A stretch of 62,189 nucleotides of DNA, from the NCBI GenBank assembly GCA_002709405.1, contig PAQV01000054.1:1-62189 (forward strand), given 5' to 3'. A model generated the notes under the pieces. It ran no database searches, was not told the origin of the DNA, and was given only the letters and a program-made list of their open reading frames with translations. A program made the translations under genes and the position numbers. Positions 6,832-15,441 of the stretch are shown piece by piece. The stretch comes from Paracoccaceae bacterium. Lineage in GTDB: Bacteria; Pseudomonadota; Alphaproteobacteria; Rhodobacterales; Rhodobacteraceae. Every line of letters begins with the position of its first letter. Positions within the stretch are counted from its first letter, which is position 1.

Positions 6832-6937
6832 ACGTATTCAGTTCCCGTGCACCAATGGATCGCACAACCTAGGCTCTAGTGCGAAGACGGGCATTGAGGA
6901 GAGAGCGCGGCACCGACGCTAAGTAAAGTATCGGGCA
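6832..6937. other. Non-coding gap within lysis cassette
   Basis: About 100 bases between the tRNA-like element and the small membrane gene ending at 6938. No open frame with a ribosome-binding site and no strong hairpin was seen on either strand. Confidence 0.4.
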
Positions 6938-7072
6938 TCACCCACCCCTCGCAGCCATGGCCCTGCGCCGCAGGTAGTTCACCCCGTCCCGGTGCCCCTC
7001 AGACCGGCCATGCCGATAGCCGAGGAAGACGCCGGTCAGGAAGGCGATGACCACAAGGAAGGCGGTGGTCAT
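6938..7072 (-). CDS. Small single-span membrane protein in lysis cassette
   Basis: 44 residues: MTTAFLVVIAFLTGVFLGYR is a membrane helix, followed by a basic tail (HGRSEGHRDG...YLRRRAMAARGG). Its ATG overlaps the stop of the preceding gene (ATGA). Position among endolysin, holin-like and spanin genes suggests a lysis accessory, for example a pinholin or antiholin, but sequence alone does not prove it. Confidence 0.55.
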   Translation of the reverse strand: MTTAFLVVIAFLTGVFLGYRHGRSEGHRDGVNYLRRRAMAARGG

Positions 7073-7272
7073 CCCATAGCCCCCCGCAGGCCAATCCCCG
7101 CCAGCCCGGCGTTGATCAGGACCGCAGCAGTCGCCCCGCCAGTCAGGTTCTGGATGACGGTCACGGCCCCGGCCCACCCATGCAGCGGCTCGGTTGCCAA
7201 GACAACGCCCATCACGAGCGGGACCAGCGCGGACCACCATGTGAGCGATTTTGGCTTGATGTACTTCTTCAT
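7069..7272 (-). CDS. Putative holin
   Basis: 67 residues with two hydrophobic stretches (WWSALVPLVMGVVLA and GGATAAVLINAGLAGIGL) separated by a Trp/Pro-containing turn, and a basic N-terminus. ATGA overlaps link it to the endolysin upstream and the 44-residue protein downstream. Two-span small membrane proteins directly coupled to an endolysin are usually holins that open the inner membrane. Confidence 0.6.
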   Translation of the reverse strand: MKKYIKPKSLTWWSALVPLVMGVVLATEPLHGWAGAVTVIQNLTGGATAAVLINAGLAGIGLRGAMG

Positions 7273-7904
7273 GCCTTGCCCCCGAAGATACTTTGCAGGA
7301 AGGCCGCCAGAGCCGCGATGAATCCGGTGACTTCCTCACCCTTGCCAACACCAGCGACAGGCTGAACCGGCGAAGGCGAGGCCACAGCGTTCGACACCCA
7401 CGCCAGCGACTGTTCCCGGACCTCCGACACGCGCCGGGTCCATCCGTTCTTGAACGTCGGCCAGTGCCGCAGGCGCTTCAGGAAGGCCATCCGGTTGTCA
7501 CACATGGCGTTGATCGTCTTGGCGTTGTCGCTGTCTGCCACAGCCGCCAGGGTGATCGGGCCGATAGCGCCGTCAGGATCTGCGCCCACGGCCTGTTGCA
7601 GCCACTCAGCAGCGCGGCGCGGTCCGCTGTTCACCGCCGCATCGAACACGCAGTACCCAACGCCAGACGGCAGGTCATCGCCGCTCACAGCGTCCCAGTA
7701 GTTGCGCCGGTAGATAGCCGCCACATCTGCGTCCGTGATCGCCTTGACGCTCTGATAAGCGCGCCCCTGCGCTCTCAGCCATGCGGTATAGGTGTTCTGC
7801 GTGATGCCCTTGTTGGTCGCGCCGCCCGGATCTGCCGGGTGGTTCACATAGCCGCCCTCGTGCATGAGGATCTTCGGCAAGGCCCGCTGGAAACGGTCAG
7901 TCAT
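7269..7904 (-). CDS. Endolysin, glycoside hydrolase family 108 muramidase
   Basis: 211 residues. RALPKILMHEGGYVNHPADPGG (catalytic Glu in HEGGY) followed by TNKGITQNTY and YRRNYWDAVSGDDLPSGVGY is the GH108 N-terminal domain; FDAAVNSGPRRAAEWLQQAVG, DGAIGPITLAAV and ICDNR-type helices match the C-terminal peptidoglycan-binding domain. The protein ends with a hydrophobic segment (VTGFIAALAAFLQSIFGG), which could be a membrane-associating tail. Cleaves the N-acetylmuramic acid backbone. Starts immediately after the repeated 45-bp leader. Confidence 0.9.
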   Translation of the reverse strand: MTDRFQRALPKILMHEGGYVNHPADPGGATNKGITQNTYTAWLRAQGRAYQSVKAITDADVAAIYRRNYWDAVSGDDLPSGVGYCVFDAAVNSGPRRAAEWLQQAVGADPDGAIGPITLAAVADSDNAKTINAMCDNRMAFLKRLRHWPTFKNGWTRRVSEVREQSLAWVSNAVASPSPVQPVAGVGKGEEVTGFIAALAAFLQSIFGGKA

Positions 7905-7906
7905 TC

Positions 7907-7951
7907 GGGATTCCCCCGTTGCTGGTGATGTGGTAGAAGGGTGTGGAGCGC
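7907..7951. repeat. 45-bp direct repeat, copy B
   Basis: Same as 6695-6739 except at two positions. On the minus strand it supplies the leader and GGGGGAA ribosome-binding site of the endolysin gene starting at 7904; its other end is the 5' arm of the second tRNA-like element. Confidence 0.9.
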
Positions 7952-8043
7952 GGCGTGGCTGAGAGGTTCAAGGCAACGTGACGACGTGGTTACGAGAGGC
8001 GCGTTCTCTCGGATTCGTGGGTTCGAATCCCACCGCCTCGCTC
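7946..8043 (+). ncRNA. tRNA-like element 2 (Ser/Leu-like, degenerate, 98 nt)
   Basis: On the plus strand: 5' GAGCGCGGCG pairs with 3' CGCCTCGCTC (10 positions, one mismatch); TGGCTGAGAGGTTCAAGGC is a class II D arm; CGAGAG/CTCTCG forms a long variable arm; and a perfect T arm lies at 8017-8033 (GTGGG, TTCGAAT, CCCAC). The anticodon region does not form a standard 5-bp stem with a 7-base loop (only ACGT/ACGT with a 4-base loop), and CCA is absent. A decayed tRNA-Ser-like gene or a tRNA mimic. Confidence 0.45.
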
Positions 8044-8419
8044 ACTTCGGACGGTTCGGCCATTTCAGGCGGTTCGGCCAGTTCGGCCACTTGGTCAGCG
8101 ACCAGCTATAGATCGCACAGATGCCAGACACCCCGGCCATGGCGTTGATCCCGCCGTTGATTAGCGCGATTTCAATGCCCGGCTCGAACATGTCGGACCA
8201 GCCCCAGTTGTCCCGCAGGATAGGCCGCAGCAGATCCCAGTAGACCATCCGCATAATGCCCTTAAGCTCCATGACGGACAGGGAAACCAGCAGCCACGTC
8301 AGGGCCGCAGACCCGGCCCGAATGTTCCTCCGCACATGGGGCAGCCAAAGAAGCATGGCCACCAGCAGCAAGGCGGTCGCGGGGATGGCAGCGATCTCGT
8401 TCAGATATTCAAGCTTCAT
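8042..8419 (-). CDS. Three-span membrane protein near lysis genes
   Basis: 125 residues with hydrophobic segments AIPATALLLVAMLLWLP (~12-28), SAALTWLLVSLSVM (~37-50) and INGGINAMAGVSGICAIYSW (~87-106). The C-terminus is a repetitive WPN motif (KWPNWPNRLKWPNRPK). Position upstream of the endolysin makes a holin or superinfection-exclusion role possible; unassigned. Confidence 0.6.
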   Translation of the reverse strand: MKLEYLNEIAAIPATALLLVAMLLWLPHVRRNIRAGSAALTWLLVSLSVMELKGIMRMVYWDLLRPILRDNWGWSDMFEPGIEIALINGGINAMAGVSGICAIYSWSLTKWPNWPNRLKWPNRPK

Positions 8420-8579
8420 CGTCTGGGCCTTCCGGGTGTGCCACTAGGCCATTCAGCACCCCGTCAAAACGGGCTTCCCGCGCGCACTGTAGCGCCCGCT
8501 TCAAGCGGTCAGACGCCTCCTGCGCCTCACGGGCAGCGCGGTCCACTTCGTCCGTTCGGTCATTCCGAAATGGCCACAT
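8409..8579 (-). CDS. Small helical protein coupled to neighbouring genes
   Basis: 56 residues. The ATG shares one base with the upstream stop (TGATG) and its end overlaps the next start by 11 bases. The sequence DEVDRAAREAQEASDRLKRAL is a strongly amphipathic helix. Soluble; may be a lysis or tail accessory. Confidence 0.55.
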   Translation of the reverse strand: MWPFRNDRTDEVDRAAREAQEASDRLKRALQCAREARFDGVLNGLVAHPEGPDDEA

Positions 8580-8782
8580 CACGCCCTCGTACTCATTTCG
8601 ATCTGCCGGGCGAGTTCGTTCATCGCCTCGCTCTGGGTCCGGCTGATCTCGAACAATTTGTCGGTCAGGGCGTCGTTTCGCCTCTGCAACCGGACAATCT
8701 GCCAGCCAAGGGCGACAATCACGAGGGCGGGCAGCCCGCCAAGATCCTCAACCAAAAGCTGCAAAATCTGGTCAAACGACAT
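8579..8782 (-). CDS. Membrane-anchored coiled-coil protein
   Basis: 67 residues from ATG 8782 (GTG 8803 is an in-frame alternative). LPALVIVALGWQIVRLQRR is an N-terminal membrane helix followed by a heptad-like helix (NDALTDKLFEISRTQSEAMNE). The layout resembles XhlA-type or i-spanin-like small proteins of lysis cassettes. No firm family. Confidence 0.55.
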   Translation of the reverse strand: MSFDQILQLLVEDLGGLPALVIVALGWQIVRLQRRNDALTDKLFEISRTQSEAMNELARQIEMSTRA

Positions 8783-8950
8783 GCGAATGACCCCATTTGA
8801 CACAAATGACGTTAACCATTCGGCGTCCCCCTACTTGATTGCAGGGCCGTGACTCACCCATGTAGAGCGTTACCCGCAGTCAGACTGCCCTACTGTCTGG
8901 CTCGGTCAGACCTCGGCCCGTGTTGCACCACAGGTCGGGGTCGCTGGTAA

Positions 8951-11437
8951 TTAGGGGTAGCAGGTCACCCGGACGTTGGTTGTCACCGCACACGTCGTGG
9001 CGTTCAGAACAAAGCCAAGCTCGGTCCAGCTATCGAACTGAAGAAGGAATTCGTCGCCGGTGCCATCCGGCTCCTCGATCTGCGCCACGTAGCCATCCAC
9101 GAGCCTGCCGCGCTGGAAGCCCCCGCTGATGTCGATTGAAACCGCATGTGCGACGCTATCCTGGAACGGGCTGTCACGTTGCCAAACCAGACGCCCACCA
9201 GAGAAACGCGAACGCGCATTGGCCGACGTGTCCGCCTCGATTTCGACCACGCTCGGCCGGAACCCAACGTCAAATTCATAAGTTCCCGTGGTCGTCCACT
9301 GGTAAGTCAGGATAACCGGCGCTTCCGAAACATGCCCGAGATTGCGACGGATGTGCAGAGGCATTTTCTCCTCGAACACATCGCTGGCATTGTCCACATC
9401 CCAGAAGCCCATGCCGGACGGAACGTTGCGGACGTCGTTGTCCTCAATGGTCACGTCTGCCGTCTGGTACGTGTCGCCTGTCCGCGCCTGCCGGAAGACA
9501 TAAGACGGGTACGTTGACCGATCCTCGAAGAACCGGCATTCCCGCACCGTTAGCCCAGATGCGCCGGAACTGCTGACCGTCCCCGTTCGCAGAACCGCGA
9601 AGTCAGGCTCGTACATTTCGTCACCCGCCACGCCCCGCGAATTGGTCGCGTAGTTGTAGCGCTCGCCATAGGGGCCATAGGGCTTGGTGTATTGCGTGCC
9701 GTCCTCGCCATCGGCCAGGGCCGTTCCGCAGTTATGATACTCGCAGTCCTCAACCAGCGTGTTCTGCGCGCCAGTCAATCGCATGGCCCCGGTAACGCCA
9801 CCCTCGAACCGGCAGCGCCGGAAGGTCACGTTGCGCGTATCCGATTCCAGCACGTCGCCCGCAATGTCGGTCATCTTCGGATAGCGCAGGTCACAGTCTT
9901 CTACGAGAACCGTCGATCCCTCGTAGTTCACATCGGTGGACAGAGTAACGCAGGCTTCCCCGCAATCCTTGGCCGTCACACGCCGCAAGGTGCCACCCTT
10001 GGCCGGGGCGAACATCACGCCCACCCGTTCGGCGGATTCGATATAGATATTCTCGACCAGCGTGTTTTCCGAGGGCGAATAGCTGGCCGTGGGGGCTTCC
10101 GGGTTGCCCCGGCTCTGTACCACGATACAACCATAGGGGCCGTCGAGTTTGGTGCAGTCGGTGAACGTCAGCCTCCGATAGACCCCGTTCAGGCAGCCCG
10201 CATCCGTGAACGTGCTGCACTTGAAGCCGATGAACTCCACGTCCTCGATCAGCGGATCGACAACCTTGGCGAAGTTCACCCCCAGCCCGACGCCATTGAA
10301 ATCGCCGTTGCGCCGGTCGATTGCATCCGTGGCCAGAAGCCGAATATCGGCATAGCCGCCCGAGACAACAGCGGTGGGCGCTGTCGTGTAACCCCCCCCG
10401 CCTGAACGCATGGCAATGGACGTCAGGACGCCAGAGGTATTGAACGTTCCGACTGCATAAGCCCCATGACCGCCGCCACCGCTGAAATGGATCTGCACGG
10501 TGAATTCCACGTCGCCGCCCGACCCGGCCACGTCCACCGAAACGCTATCCAGCGCGCCGCTCGAAAGCGTACCCGTGAGGGTCGCGCCGGTCACGTTATC
10601 CGCTTCGATGGTGATGGCGGTATAGCCGGACCCACCAGCAGTCACGACAACGGAGGATAGCTCCCCACTCGTGTTCATGATCCCGTGCGCCTCAGCCCCC
10701 GACCCGTCGCCGGTGATCGTCAGGGTTTCCATGCGGCCGTAGGGATAGGTGGCATGGCCACCGAAGCCAGAGCCACCGTCGTTGATCGTGACGGAAGTCA
10801 CCGCGTCATCGGTCAGCACCGCCGTCAGGTCCACATCGGCGATGCCCGAGGCGAGCGCACCGGTGCCCATGACGTAATCCGCCTCGGGGTCGGTAATCGC
10901 CGTGCCGTCCGCCTGAGACAGCCATCGCTTGTACGGCAAGTTGGTGCCGTCGATCTTCAGGTTGCGCAGTTCGACATTGTAGCAGGTGCGCGGCGCGGTG
11001 GACGTGTTCACGTCCCGGTTCACAAGCCATGTCTCGCCATAGGTCGTATCCTCGTGCACCTTGAGCGTGGTGGACTGCCGACCAGCGCCCTGGAAGGTGA
11101 CGCCGCTGGCGATGGTCGTCTCGGTGATGGCGTAGGTGGCGTTGCGCTTGCCGAGGATCAGGCCCCCGCCAAGGGTCTCCAGGTAATCGTTTGCCGCGTC
11201 CCATGCTGCCGTGTCGTCGGTTGTGCCGTCCCCCGTCGCGCCGAAGTGCTCAAGGTGGACGAACATCTCGGGGATTTGGACCCCCGGCAGATCCGGGATA
11301 TAGCTGGCATCCGGATCCCAAGCATAGGCGTCCCCGCCCGCATAGACGGTCTTGCCCGCACGACCGACAATCCCGGCGGCGACAAGGCGCGCCAGATCGG
11401 CGCGGGCATCCACGTTGGTCAGGTCACGAAATGCCAT
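8951..11437 (-). CDS. Tailspike/tail fibre with right-handed beta-helix
   Basis: 828 residues from ATG 11437, with GGAG overlapping the end of the preceding gene. The segment HFGATGDGTTDDTAAWDAA (~65-83) is the classic start of a pectate-lyase-like (Pectate_lyase_3) beta-helix in phage tailspikes. Many helix rungs follow, e.g. NTLVENIYIESAERVGVMF, STVLVEDCDL, NVTFRRCRFEGG, LTVRECRFFED and VTIEDNDVRN. The C-terminal ~130 residues are a separate beta domain. An inserted glycine-rich repeat region lies at ~215-375. Likely degrades or binds a surface polysaccharide. Confidence 0.85.
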   Translation of the reverse strand: MAFRDLTNVDARADLARLVAAGIVGRAGKTVYAGGDAYAWDPDASYIPDLPGVQIPEMFVHLEHFGATGDGTTDDTAAWDAANDYLETLGGGLILGKRNATYAITETTIASGVTFQGAGRQSTTLKVHEDTTYGETWLVNRDVNTSTAPRTCYNVELRNLKIDGTNLPYKRWLSQADGTAITDPEADYVMGTGALASGIADVDLTAVLTDDAVTSVTINDGGSGFGGHATYPYGRMETLTITGDGSGAEAHGIMNTSGELSSVVVTAGGSGYTAITIEADNVTGATLTGTLSSGALDSVSVDVAGSGGDVEFTVQIHFSGGGGHGAYAVGTFNTSGVLTSIAMRSGGGGYTTAPTAVVSGGYADIRLLATDAIDRRNGDFNGVGLGVNFAKVVDPLIEDVEFIGFKCSTFTDAGCLNGVYRRLTFTDCTKLDGPYGCIVVQSRGNPEAPTASYSPSENTLVENIYIESAERVGVMFAPAKGGTLRRVTAKDCGEACVTLSTDVNYEGSTVLVEDCDLRYPKMTDIAGDVLESDTRNVTFRRCRFEGGVTGAMRLTGAQNTLVEDCEYHNCGTALADGEDGTQYTKPYGPYGERYNYATNSRGVAGDEMYEPDFAVLRTGTVSSSGASGLTVRECRFFEDRSTYPSYVFRQARTGDTYQTADVTIEDNDVRNVPSGMGFWDVDNASDVFEEKMPLHIRRNLGHVSEAPVILTYQWTTTGTYEFDVGFRPSVVEIEADTSANARSRFSGGRLVWQRDSPFQDSVAHAVSIDISGGFQRGRLVDGYVAQIEEPDGTGDEFLLQFDSWTELGFVLNATTCAVTTNVRVTCYP

Positions 11438-11442
11438 TGTGA

Positions 11443-12312
11443 TTACTCCGCGAACTCGGGATAATTGCGGACCCAATCCGCATTGATGACCGTCAAAGGA
11501 TCACGACCAGAGGTCGCCGGGATTTCGACAAACCCACGATAGACCCGGAATTTCCTCGTCTCCTCGTCCTGCGTCGAGTGGGTGCCCCACGTTCCCAGGA
11601 TGCCGATCTTCATCAACAGATCCGAGATGGTCTCGCTGTTGTCAGAGCCTGCCGCTTGGCTGTCGGTCACGCGGCCCGATGGGGTCTGGATCGAGAAATA
11701 TTCGTTGGTGCCATCGCGCCAGTAGGAAAGCTGGGACACCGCGCCATAGGCGTCATCTGGCACCTGAATGGACAAGTTTCCGTTGTTGTTCCCGATGCTG
11801 GTTTGCCGGTTGCAGATGATCGTCGGGGTGGTCCCCCCGGCCATAACTAGGCGAAAAGCAACGATGTCCTCCTCTGTGAGATAGGACGCGCTATCACAGA
11901 AGTTCAGGATCGTGTTCGATGTGTCCGCATTCTCCGCCCAATCCGCCTCTGTGGGCAGTCTGAAATACGAGCACACAAGGAATTGCTGTGAGAAACTGTC
12001 GATAGCCGCCGCCACCGTCGCGGGGAACTCAAGGTAGGTCTCCGAGACGGACGCATTCCGCCAGTCCAGGCCATCGTCAGCTATCAACGGGGAACCACCA
12101 CTGGTCCCGATACGCACGGCCAGTGGGTTGTCCGGGTCAGCCATATTGGACACAGCAGCATCGGCGGGCACGGTTGTACCTCCCGAATAACAGCCTTTCC
12201 ATCCGATATGGAACAGCGCCTTCACGCCATCATTCGCATCCGCCAAGAGGGCGTCTTGAGACACGACGTCAGACCCGGCCGCCGTGGCGAGGCCAGTTTG
12301 GAAAACGAGCAT
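11443..12312 (-). CDS. Virion-associated tail protein, lectin-like
   Basis: 289 residues, rich in beta-prone, Asp/Asn/Ser sequence. VSETYLEFPATVAAAIDSFSQQFLVCSYFRLP and later RKFRVYRGFVEI, with LLMKIGILGTWG, recall jelly-roll carbohydrate-binding domains, but no signature is decisive. The end GRDPLTVINADWVRNYPEF is followed within 6 bases by the tailspike start. Sits between two large fibre genes, so probably a structural or receptor-binding component. Confidence 0.55.
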   Translation of the reverse strand: MLVFQTGLATAAGSDVVSQDALLADANDGVKALFHIGWKGCYSGGTTVPADAAVSNMADPDNPLAVRIGTSGGSPLIADDGLDWRNASVSETYLEFPATVAAAIDSFSQQFLVCSYFRLPTEADWAENADTSNTILNFCDSASYLTEEDIVAFRLVMAGGTTPTIICNRQTSIGNNNGNLSIQVPDDAYGAVSQLSYWRDGTNEYFSIQTPSGRVTDSQAAGSDNSETISDLLMKIGILGTWGTHSTQDEETRKFRVYRGFVEIPATSGRDPLTVINADWVRNYPEFAE

Positions 12313-12326
12313 CTAGTGCCCTCCTG

Positions 12327-12521
12327 TTAGGGTTTCCACTTGCGCCGATCGCGTCGGATCGACTTGGCGGTCAGGGCCGCCGTCATTGAAATGATTGCCT
12401 TTTCGGCACGCACGAACCCGGCCATCCCGGCCCAAACGCTGATTTCAACGCCCACTTCGAAAATGGCCCGCGTTCGAAAGGATCTCGCGCCCTCGTTCCC
12501 AAGCTTGGTCAGAACATCCAT
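12327..12521 (-). CDS. Small hypothetical protein with membrane-like helix
   Basis: 64 residues. FEVGVEISVWAGMAGFVRA and IISMTAALTAKSI are mildly hydrophobic, and the ends are basic (IRRDRRKWKP). Between two fibre genes. Could be a fibre chaperone or a small membrane protein; not assigned. Confidence 0.45.
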   Translation of the reverse strand: MDVLTKLGNEGARSFRTRAIFEVGVEISVWAGMAGFVRAEKAIISMTAALTAKSIRRDRRKWKP

Positions 12522-12535
12522 CTGAGACGCGCCGC

Positions 12536-15121
12536 TTAGCGGAACCGGGTTTCAAGCAGCGCGCGCGTGAACAGCAGCGAGCGGCCTTTTTCGGAGAGGT
12601 GGTTTTCTTCGTTGCCGCCGTATTCGCCATCGGTCTCGCCCCAGGCGTCGGCGGCGGTCATGCTCGGGATGACCGCCGGGTATTCCCCAACGGCGGCGAA
12701 ATCGACGGTGATGGACGACGACGCCCCATTGGACAGCGAGGGCGTGAACAGCCCCCCGCCGCGGTGCACCGGGCCGTTGTAGACCTCGGAACCGCGCCAC
12801 TGGACGATCAGCCAAGGCCCCATGACGGAAACGGTGATTGTGCCGCTGGATCCCACGGTGGCGTCCAGATCGGTGACGGTGGTTGCAACGCTGGTCTTGC
12901 CGGTGGCCGCGTTGATCGTATAAGCGAGGTTCCCGCCCGCGTCCTCGCTGAGAACCAGCGTGTTGCCGGTCACGTCGGAAAGCTGGATCGTCAGATCGCC
13001 ATCGGCCCAGAAATCCGCGTCCGTGCCGTCAATCGTCAGCTCGAACGCGAAGTCCCGGCATTCCTCGGGCCAGCTATAGGTGAGCGTTTCCGCCTCATCC
13101 TCGGCCACCCGTTTGAAGTAGCCGGAAAGCAGATCCTCGCCCCAATGCGCCGCGTCGAAGGCACGCCCGAAGTCGATCACGCCAAGCCCGCGCATGGCCG
13201 CGAAGGCCCTTGTCTGCGCCGCCCAGGTGACCTTGTATTCCTGCGCCACCTGCGTGCCCCGCGTGGCGCTCATGCTGTTGGGCGTGGCCGGCGTGACCAG
13301 CAGCGCATCCGCCCCGGCCGTCTCGATAGCGTCCAGGACGGTTTCCACGTCATCAAAGTCGGTCGCGGTCATGGCCGAGGTTTGGTTTTGGCCGAACATC
13401 ACGATGACAAGATCCGGCGCTTCCGTCGCGCCGAACCCGTCATCGGTCAGATCCATCGAGGTCACGTAATCCAGCCAGTCGGCCCCGCCGTCGGTGTACC
13501 ATGACGGCAGGGTCTCATTCGGAATGCCCGCCGCATCGTCCCAGGTCGTCGCCCCGATAGCGCGGTTGACAATGTGGATGCTGTCCGCGTCCGGGCCGTA
13601 TTGCATCCGCAGCGCGCGGCGCAGTTGTTCCTCAAACTGGCTGTGTTCGCCAATCAGTTGGTTCGGGTTGCCCCACGAGTCGCTCATGATCACGACAAAA
13701 GCAGGCGCGCCCGGGGTCGCCACCTGAACCGCCGCGTTGAACCGTGCCAGATGCGCAGGCGTGACCGTCAGCAGTGGGGCCAAGGGCTGTGCGCTTAGAG
13801 GGATGACCCGCTTGCGATAGGTGCCGGTTAGAACGCCCTGCCCCGTAGCGCTGCGAAAATGAACGTTGCCCAGGCTGGTCGCATTGGGGGCGTACACCGC
13901 CCCCTCTATCATGACCTCACCATAGCCCGCCGCCACCGCCGCATCATGGGCCATTTCGACCGCCGCAGACTGGTCAATCGTGGCGTCGAACACCGCGCCG
14001 GGGGCCATGATGCGAAGGTCATTCGCCGCGTAGAGCGTCGGCCGCCCGCCGGTGCTTTCGGGGATAACGCCGACCATTCGGCCATCTGCGCCCATGACGG
14101 GGATACCGCCGTATTCGGCCCGCGATGTGACGTGCACGCCGTCAATCTGATTCACGCGCGGCAGGTTCTCATAGACCGCCCGGTTGATCGTGCCGTCTGC
14201 CGCCGTCTCTACAACAACGGGGGTGTCGCGGCCGAGGGACTGGCTGATTTCGCCAAGGTGCGTGTACAGGATCGCGTCATCTGCGACATGCTCACCAGCA
14301 ACGGCACCGTCCGCGATCTTTGCGCCTGTTACCGCGTCGGCGGCAATCTTGGCCGTGGTAACAGCGCCATTGGTGATTTGCAGTTCTTCCACCGCACCGT
14401 TTGCAAGATGTTCGGTGTCAACCGCATCGTCTGCGATCTTCGTTCCGTCTACAGCGTCCGCTCCGAGTTTGGCGTTGGTGACTGCGCCGTTCGCGATCTG
14501 CAATTCTTCGACCGCCGCGTTGGCGATTTGGGCAGTGTCAACCGCATCGTCTGCGATCTGGGCGGACCCGACAGCATCGTCCGCGATCTGATCCGGGCCA
14601 ACCGCGTCGTCCGCGATGTGCTCGCTGCCAACCGCATCATCCGCAATTTTCGCACCAGTTACGGCATCAGCGGCGATCTTGGCGGTGACGACCGCTCCAT
14701 TAGCGATCTGCAATTCTTCCACAGCCGCGTTGGCGATGTGCTGCGTATCCACCGCGTCGTTGGCAATTTGGGTGCCGCTAACAGTGCCGGTCGCGTCGGA
14801 TAGGTCGCCCGATGTGGCAATGGTTGCCAGCGAGTAGGTTGCATAGCCCGGCGGTAGGTCAGATTCCTTCGTCCAGGTCGTGCCGTCCGTCGAATAGACG
14901 CCGTTGTTCGATGCCGTTCCATCGTTCAGGACAAAGCCAACGTCACCTGCAACCTCGCCCGAAATCGCGTTCAGTTCGGTCAGGGTATCGCGATGATAGA
15001 GCGTGCCGGAACCGAAAGACCCAAGCAGTTCATCCAAGCTGTAGTATAGATCATAGTTGGAGACTTGCTTGTTCGGGTCATACGGAATCCCGAGCAAGAC
15101 CTCTTGGAGGGTCTTAGCCAT
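12536..15121 (-). CDS. Tail fibre with decapeptide repeats and C-terminal SGNH esterase domain
   Basis: 861 residues. The N-terminal ~100 residues (YDPNKQVSNYDLYYSLDELL) probably attach to the tail. About 17 ten-residue repeats of the type IADDAVGSEH follow (~115-290), a pattern of trimeric fibre shafts. From ~460 comes an SGNH/GDSL hydrolase: block I VVIMSDSWGNP (nucleophile Ser), oxyanion block VMFGQNQTSA, and DAAHWGEDLL with the Asp/His pair. Such tail enzymes deacylate surface glycans. A beta-rich C-terminal domain ends the protein. The DNA repeats (14270-14780) could drive length variation. Confidence 0.85.
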   Translation of the reverse strand: MAKTLQEVLLGIPYDPNKQVSNYDLYYSLDELLGSFGSGTLYHRDTLTELNAISGEVAGDVGFVLNDGTASNNGVYSTDGTTWTKESDLPPGYATYSLATIATSGDLSDATGTVSGTQIANDAVDTQHIANAAVEELQIANGAVVTAKIAADAVTGAKIADDAVGSEHIADDAVGPDQIADDAVGSAQIADDAVDTAQIANAAVEELQIANGAVTNAKLGADAVDGTKIADDAVDTEHLANGAVEELQITNGAVTTAKIAADAVTGAKIADGAVAGEHVADDAILYTHLGEISQSLGRDTPVVVETAADGTINRAVYENLPRVNQIDGVHVTSRAEYGGIPVMGADGRMVGVIPESTGGRPTLYAANDLRIMAPGAVFDATIDQSAAVEMAHDAAVAAGYGEVMIEGAVYAPNATSLGNVHFRSATGQGVLTGTYRKRVIPLSAQPLAPLLTVTPAHLARFNAAVQVATPGAPAFVVIMSDSWGNPNQLIGEHSQFEEQLRRALRMQYGPDADSIHIVNRAIGATTWDDAAGIPNETLPSWYTDGGADWLDYVTSMDLTDDGFGATEAPDLVIVMFGQNQTSAMTATDFDDVETVLDAIETAGADALLVTPATPNSMSATRGTQVAQEYKVTWAAQTRAFAAMRGLGVIDFGRAFDAAHWGEDLLSGYFKRVAEDEAETLTYSWPEECRDFAFELTIDGTDADFWADGDLTIQLSDVTGNTLVLSEDAGGNLAYTINAATGKTSVATTVTDLDATVGSSGTITVSVMGPWLIVQWRGSEVYNGPVHRGGGLFTPSLSNGASSSITVDFAAVGEYPAVIPSMTAADAWGETDGEYGGNEENHLSEKGRSLLFTRALLETRFR

Positions 15122-15144
15122 ACTACTACCTCAGATTTTCGGAT

Positions 15145-15441
15145 TTAGCCGCGCTTGAGAACGCTAACGGACAGCGTGAATTCCCGGCTTTCGCCAAGCA
15201 TGAGCGTCGGGGTCGCTATCGAGATGGAGACCACCCCGTTTTCCGGGGCAGCCGCGCCGCCAACCAGAATGTCATCCGGGGCATCGTCATGGGCCGAGAC
15301 GAAAACCCGATCACCGGCCCGCACGGTCGGATATGCCCTGGTCATGGTGGCAACGCCGCCAAGGACGCATGGCCCGTCTATCGTGACGGACCAGTCGCCC
15401 AACTGAAATTCCCGGATCGGCCCCCAGACGCGATAGGTCAT
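15145..15441 (-). CDS. Hypothetical tail-region protein
   Basis: 98 residues. WGPIREFQLGDWSVTIDGPCVLGG and ISIATPTLMLGESREFTLSVSVLKRG suggest a small all-beta protein. ATGA overlap with the tail tip gene upstream indicates coupling. Perhaps a fibre-attachment protein. Confidence 0.55.
   Translation of the reverse strand: MTYRVWGPIREFQLGDWSVTIDGPCVLGGVATMTRAYPTVRAGDRVFVSAHDDAPDDILVGGAAAPENGVVSISIATPTLMLGESREFTLSVSVLKRG

Noticed and set aside
12599-13504. 300-codon plus-strand frame inside the tail fibre gene
   Set aside because: Antisense to a gene with clear SGNH motifs; composition is that of a shadow frame.
14270-14780. Regularly spaced repeats that could pass for a CRISPR array
   Set aside because: The repeats are in one open frame with 30-base periodicity and encode the IADDAV decapeptide shaft; no constant repeat with unique spacers is present.
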